DNA from: an uncultured Clostridia bacterium
Lineage (GTDB): Bacteria; Bacillota; Clostridia; TANB77; CAG-508
Assembly (NCBI GenBank): GCA_944386335.1
Contig: CALXAQ010000128.1
Coordinates: 1-9,137, forward strand
Length of the DNA stretch: 9,137 bases
Reading direction: 5' to 3'
The number at the start of each line of letters is the position of its first letter. Positions within the stretch are counted from its first letter, which is position 1. Made by a program: the position numbers and the translations under genes. Under the pieces are notes generated by a model. The model did no database searches. It worked only from the letters and a program-made list of their open reading frames with translations, and was not told the DNA's origin. This document shows positions 5,866 to 9,137 of the stretch, piece by piece.

Positions 5866-7239
5866 ATGAGAAAAACACAAGACAAAAGTAAGAAATATCT
5901 AAAAGAAAATAGAAATGGAATTACTTTAGTTGCACTGGTAGTAACTATTATTGTATTAATTATATTAGCAGGAGTATCTATTTCGATGATAGTAGGTGAA
6001 AATGGACTTATAAAAAGAACTCAAGAGGCAAAAGAAAAATGGGAAAATGCAACAATAGAAGAACAAAAAGGCTTAAATAGTATGGAGAATGAATTAGACG
6101 AATTGTTGAACGACAAAACGAAGGACATTTATGTATTTTTATATAATGATGGAACATTGACCTTTGGAAAAAGTAGTGAACCTATTGAGGGAAAAACAGT
6201 AGTTCAAGAATACGGAAATATTAAAGGAGATAAATATACTGAAGAGAATGAAGCAGCTTGGTATGAAGATAGAGAAAGTATTGTAAAAGTGGATTTTTTA
6301 GAAGAAATTCAACCAACAAGTACTGCTAGATGGTTTATGAAATGTACCCAATTAACAAGCATCGACCATATAGAAAACTTAAATACAAGAGATGCAACAG
6401 ATATGAGTGGTATGTTTTACCAATGTTCTTCTTTAACAAACTTAGATTTAAGTAACTTTAATACGAGTAAAGTAACAGATATGAAAATTATGTTTGCTGG
6501 TGATACAGCATTAACACAGTTAAATCTTAGTAATTTTGATACTAGCCAAGTAACTGATATGCAAAGAATGTTTTATGGATGTATGGGTTTAACAAATTTA
6601 GATTTAAGTAATTGGAATACAAGTAATGTTATTAATATGGAAGGAATGTTTTATGGCTGTTCAGCTTTACCAAATGTAAACCTAAGTAGTTTTAATACAA
6701 GTAAAGTAACTAATATGGGGAATATGTTTGCTATATGCGAAAGTTTAACAAGCTTAAATGTAACGAATTTTAATACTAGTCAAGTAACAGATATGCAGTC
6801 AATGTTTTATAGATGTTACTCTTTAACTAGCTTAGATGTAAGTGAATTTGATACGAGCAAGGTAACTAATATGAATGTTATGTTTGGTAATGCTATATTA
6901 TTAACGCAATTAGATGTTAGCCAGTTTGATACTAGTCAAGTAACCAGTTTAAATGGTATGTTCTATAGATGCGGAAGCTTAACAAACTTAGAGGTAACAA
7001 ACTTTAATACTAGCAATGTTGTTGATATGGGACGTATGTTTTATGGATGTTCTGGATTGACAAGTTTAGATTTAAGTAGTTTTAATACAAATAATGTAAC
7101 TAATATGGATAGTATGTTTTATATGGATGGCAATTTAACCACAATTTATGTGGGTCAAAATTGGACAAACCAAAATGCTAGTACTATAGACATGTTTGAA
7201 GGTTGCGGAACAAGTGTTGTTACACCAAAACAAGGATAA
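5866..7239 (+). CDS. Surface protein: pilin-like N-terminus with DUF285 (BspA-type) repeats
   Basis: The 457-residue protein begins with a basic stretch and then NGITLVALVVTIIVLIILAG (17-36), which resembles a type IV prepilin cleavage site and hydrophobic helix, although the usual Glu at +5 is replaced by Ala or Val. Heptad-like Glu/Lys-rich sequence follows to about residue 85, then a spacer domain with IYVFLYNDGTLTF (88-100). From residue 163 there are about eleven units of the form LTxLDLSNFNTSxVTDMxxMF, the DUF285 (PF03382) repeat found in BspA-like and mycoplasma surface proteins and linked to adhesion in some relatives. There is no LPxTG motif or C-terminal membrane segment, so attachment would rely on the N-terminal helix. 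AAGGAGG (5849-5855) precedes the ATG by ten bases. It has its own probable promoter and a strong terminator. Exact ligand and whether it is assembled into a filament are unknown. Confidence 0.88.
   Translation: MRKTQDKSKKYLKENRNGITLVALVVTIIVLIILAGVSISMIVGENGLIKRTQEAKEKWENATIEEQKGLNSMENELDELLNDKTKDIYVFLYNDGTLTFGKSSEPIEGKTVVQEYGNIKGDKYTEENEAAWYEDRESIVKVDFLEEIQPTSTARWFMKCTQLTSIDHIENLNTRDATDMSGMFYQCSSLTNLDLSNFNTSKVTDMKIMFAGDTALTQLNLSNFDTSQVTDMQRMFYGCMGLTNLDLSNWNTSNVINMEGMFYGCSALPNVNLSSFNTSKVTNMGNMFAICESLTSLNVTNFNTSQVTDMQSMFYRCYSLTSLDVSEFDTSKVTNMNVMFGNAILLTQLDVSQFDTSQVTSLNGMFYRCGSLTNLEVTNFNTSNVVDMGRMFYGCSGLTSLDLSSFNTNNVTNMDSMFYMDGNLTTIYVGQNWTNQNASTIDMFEGCGTSVVTPKQG
6352..7212 (+). repeat. Tandem array of about eleven 78-bp coding repeats
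   Basis: The repeats encode units starting at residues 163, 190, 216, 242, 268, 294, 320, 346, 372, 398 and 424. The first is 27 residues, all later ones exactly 26, and the last is degenerate (it loses the NTS and VTDM elements). Nucleotide copies are diverged but share blocks such as AGTAACTTTAATACGAGTAA-like and ATGTTTTATGGATG-like sequence. Most units carry a Cys after MFxx; units 2, 7 and 10 do not. Confidence 0.9.
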
Positions 7240-7242
7240 AAT

Positions 7243-7280
7243 TGCAATTTAGGGACATTCCCTAAATTGCATTATTTTTT
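7243..7280 (+). terminator. Strong intrinsic terminator of the surface protein gene
   Basis: TGCAATTTAGGG (7243-7254) and CCCTAAATTGCA (7260-7271) form a perfect 12-bp stem with loop ACATT, followed by TTATTTTTT. It starts three bases after the stop codon, a clear Rho-independent terminator that insulates the surface protein gene from the glycosyltransferase. Confidence 0.92.
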
Positions 7281-7284
7281 AGAC

Positions 7285-7313
7285 TTGACAAAGCATGCAA
7301 GAAAAGATACAAT
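7285..7313 (+). promoter_or_regulatory. Near-consensus promoter for the polysaccharide genes
   Basis: A perfect TTGACA (7285-7290), a 17-base spacer and TACAAT (7308-7313) follow immediately after the terminator T-run. This is the best promoter in the window by hexamers and spacing, and should drive the glycosyltransferase and the permease from a leader of about 28 bases. Confidence 0.8.
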
Positions 7314-7347
7314 TAGCCTAGTAAATTGTGCAAAAAAAGAGGGAAAG

Positions 7348-8352
7348 ATGAAAAAACAAGAACCAAAAGATTTAGTAGATATTCTACTTGCTACCTATAA
7401 TACTAATCTTACATATTTGAAAATACAAATTGATAGCATCTTAAACCAAAGCCATCGCCAAATTCATTTAATGATTAGTGATGATTACTCTAGCGACGAA
7501 AAGGTGAGAGAAGTATTAGAAGAGTATGCAGAAAAAGACGATAGAATTACCCTATATATACAACCCCAAAATTTAGGGTATCTTAAAAACTTTGAATTTT
7601 TACTTAGGCAATCAGATGCTTCTTATGTGATGTTCTGTGACCACGATGATATCTGGTATGAAGATAAGGTAAAAAAATCATTAGGCATCTTAAAAGGAAG
7701 AAACGTAGATTTAGTGTATACAGATGCAGAGCAAATTGATGAGCAAGGGGCTATTCTACATAAGAGTTATTTAAGTTATAAAGATATGCCACAGATAGAA
7801 GGGAAAGATGATATTTTAGCTTTTTCTAGACATATTGCAATTGGATGTTCTCAATTATTTACGAAAAAAATTAAAGAGCAAATGTTACCCTTTTCGGAAG
7901 AGATGATGGCACACGACTGGCTTTCTGTTTATTTGGCTAGCAAAGAAAAGGGAATTTACTGTATAAAAGAGCCTTTATTTGGGTACCGTTTACATAACAG
8001 CAATGTATTTGGTGGAAGAAATTTAAAACAAAATTTAAAGTTATGGAAAAAAGAAAATGGAAGCGGTTTAAAGTCCTACTATGCTTACCGCCAAAAAGCA
8101 ATTGTAGATGCGTATTTAAAGGGGGCACAGATGTGTGCGTCCTATAGTAAAAAATTAGGAAGAGAACTTTCTAAAGAGGAACAAAATGTACTAGATTATT
8201 ATCAGCAGATAGAGAGAACAAGGTGCGTAAATTGGCATATAAAAAGATATGGACAATATTTGAAATTTAAAGGAATTGGAAAAAGAGCGTTAAAAGAAGT
8301 ATTACTATTTCATTTTCCCGTTTTAGGATATATTTTATTTGCAGTAATATAA
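7348..8352 (+). CDS. Family 2 glycosyltransferase, rhamnosyltransferase-like
   Basis: This 334-residue protein is a GT-A fold glycosyltransferase of family 2, probably adding a sugar to a lipid-linked surface polysaccharide on the inner face of the membrane. It opens with VDILLATYN (10-18), then SDDYSSD (44-50), NLGYLKN (75-81) and the metal/nucleotide-sugar motif CDHDDIW (97-103, D98-x-D100-D101). Later come AHDW (188-191), a likely catalytic-base region, and YRLHNSN (213-219). The pattern resembles bacterial rhamnosyltransferases, but the donor sugar cannot be read from sequence. A hydrophobic C-terminus follows a basic stretch and may touch the membrane. I start at the ATG at 7348, behind AGAGGG (7338-7343); the longer frame from a TTG at 7267 begins inside the upstream terminator and crosses the promoter, so it is rejected. 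The permease gene follows after 64 bases without a terminator. Confidence 0.9.
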   Translation: MKKQEPKDLVDILLATYNTNLTYLKIQIDSILNQSHRQIHLMISDDYSSDEKVREVLEEYAEKDDRITLYIQPQNLGYLKNFEFLLRQSDASYVMFCDHDDIWYEDKVKKSLGILKGRNVDLVYTDAEQIDEQGAILHKSYLSYKDMPQIEGKDDILAFSRHIAIGCSQLFTKKIKEQMLPFSEEMMAHDWLSVYLASKEKGIYCIKEPLFGYRLHNSNVFGGRNLKQNLKLWKKENGSGLKSYYAYRQKAIVDAYLKGAQMCASYSKKLGRELSKEEQNVLDYYQQIERTRCVNWHIKRYGQYLKFKGIGKRALKEVLLFHFPVLGYILFAVI

Positions 8353-8416
8353 AAAAGGTTTATAGGTGAAGCCTACCTCAAAAATCTAAATACAGGACAA
8401 GGAATGAAGAAAAAAC

Positions 8417-9137
8417 ATGGAATTTATAAAATCAGTCATTCAAAATAGAAAGTTGATATGGCAATTAGGAAAAAATGACTTTAAAAATCGTTTTGCAAGT
8501 ACAAGTTTAGGTAGCATATGGGGGTTTTTGCAACCTTTTATTTTCATGCTAACTTATGTTATTGTATTTAATTATATTTTAAAAACAGGTAATTCGGGAG
8601 ATTACCCTTACATTGTATGGTTTTTGCCAGGTATGGCTATGTGGATGACCATTAACGATAGTATTGTATCTGCTAGTAGCTCTATACGTATTTATAGCTA
8701 TTTAGTAAAAAAAGTTGTGTTTCCAGTAGATGTAATTCCTACTATCTCTATTGTAGCTTCTAGCTTTGTTTCTATTTTCTTAATGATAGTAGCTACAGTA
8801 GTTTGCTGTATATTTGGTTATTTTCCACAAATACTAATGCTATTATATATGATAGTGGCAGCATATTGCTTTATTATTGCTTTTACAAGATTTACTTCTG
8901 CACTTACTACTTTGGTACCAGACTTTGCTCAATTATTAAATATTTTAATGCAGTTATTTTTCTGGTTTACACCAGTTATTTGGAATTTGTCGATGGTACA
9001 GGACCATGCTATTTTATTGAATTTGATGAAATGTATGCCTTTTACTTATTTAGTAACTGGATTTAGAGATGTATTTTTAGAGGGAAATATTGCGTTAGAG
9101 GCAAATGGTATTTTTACTATTGTGTTTTGGGTAATTA
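8417..9137 (+). CDS. ABC-2 type polysaccharide export permease, TagG/Wzm-like (3' end outside the window)
   Basis: The open frame runs from the ATG at 8417 through 240 codons to the window edge without a stop. It begins with QNRKLIWQLGKNDFKNRFA (9-27) and then SLGSIWGFLQPF (30-41), the hallmark N-terminus of ABC-2 permeases that export teichoic acids, O-antigens and related undecaprenyl-linked polysaccharides. About five hydrophobic segments are complete (near 34-55, 63-82, 105-130, 136-155 and 168-190), with a PVIWN motif at 186-190 typical of the family, and a sixth begins at 229. The family is usually about 260-270 residues, so perhaps 20-30 residues are missing. The ribosome site is mediocre (AAGGA, 8399-8403, thirteen bases away). 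A partner ATPase (TagH/Wzt) would be expected next, outside the window. Co-transcription with the glycosyltransferase is likely. Confidence 0.92.
   Translation, partial: MEFIKSVIQNRKLIWQLGKNDFKNRFASTSLGSIWGFLQPFIFMLTYVIVFNYILKTGNSGDYPYIVWFLPGMAMWMTINDSIVSASSSIRIYSYLVKKVVFPVDVIPTISIVASSFVSIFLMIVATVVCCIFGYFPQILMLLYMIVAAYCFIIAFTRFTSALTTLVPDFAQLLNILMQLFFWFTPVIWNLSMVQDHAILLNLMKCMPFTYLVTGFRDVFLEGNIALEANGIFTIVFWVI

Noticed and set aside
6352..7212. CRISPR-like array
   Set aside because: The 78-bp periodicity is in frame, without spacers, and encodes DUF285 repeats.
7267..7347. N-terminal extension of the glycosyltransferase from a TTG
   Set aside because: It would start inside the terminator hairpin and span the TTGACA/TACAAT promoter; the extra 27 residues precede the normal GT2 start.
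8353..8416. Terminator or leader peptide between the glycosyltransferase and the permease
   Set aside because: The AGGT/ACCT hairpin near 8357-8380 is interrupted and has no T-run. A 14-codon frame from ATG 8404 overlaps the permease start and has no well-placed ribosome site.
8803..9066. An 87-codon plus-strand open frame near the right edge
   Set aside because: It lies in another frame inside the ABC permease gene, whose own frame shows clear family motifs throughout.

Overview
The window is strongly AT-rich and has A/T-ending codon use, consensus-like sigma-A promoters, strong AGGAGG-type ribosome binding sites and U-tailed hairpin terminators. Its gene content (FtsY, a UPF0182 membrane protein, a DUF5665-type membrane protein, PgsA, a pilin-like N-terminus fused to DUF285 repeats) points to a low-GC Firmicute. 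I infer an uncultured gut-type member of the Clostridia; no rRNA or other direct taxonomic marker is present.

Layout. At the left edge (1-359, minus strand) are a tRNA-Thr(CGT), a probable terminator behind it, and the 5' part of an unrecognised protein gene that runs off the window. A divergent intergenic region (360-559) holds a long imperfect inverted repeat and one or two plus-strand promoters. These drive ftsY (560-1456, signal-recognition-particle receptor) and, 21 bases on, a large UPF0182 membrane protein (1478-4444). A hairpin terminator follows, then a small DUF5665-like membrane protein (4537-4893) whose last residues are scrambled by what looks like a one-base insertion. pgsA (4978-5574, phosphatidylglycerophosphate synthase) has its own promoter and ends at a good terminator. 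So 560-5574 is a housekeeping membrane-biogenesis block: protein targeting, phospholipid synthesis and two membrane proteins of unknown function.

The right part is a cell-surface block. A 291-base, very AT-rich gap with several hairpins leads to a 457-residue surface protein (5866-7239). It has a type IV pilin-like N-terminal helix followed by about eleven 26-residue DUF285/BspA-type repeats, encoded by a 78-bp tandem repeat array. A strong perfect-stem terminator and then a near-consensus promoter separate it from a family 2 glycosyltransferase (7348-8352) and the first 240 codons of an ABC-2 polysaccharide-export permease of the TagG/Wzm type (8417 to the window end). The last two genes look like the start of a surface polysaccharide (wall teichoic acid, rhamnan or O-antigen-like) assembly and export operon that continues beyond the window.

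No CRISPR array, insertion sequence or clear novel multi-gene system is visible. The points most worth a second look are the frameshifted C-terminus of the DUF5665-like gene, the pilin-like/DUF285 surface protein with its AT-rich hairpin leader, a hairpin core shared by two intergenic regions, and the inverted repeat in the ftsY/tRNA divergent region.
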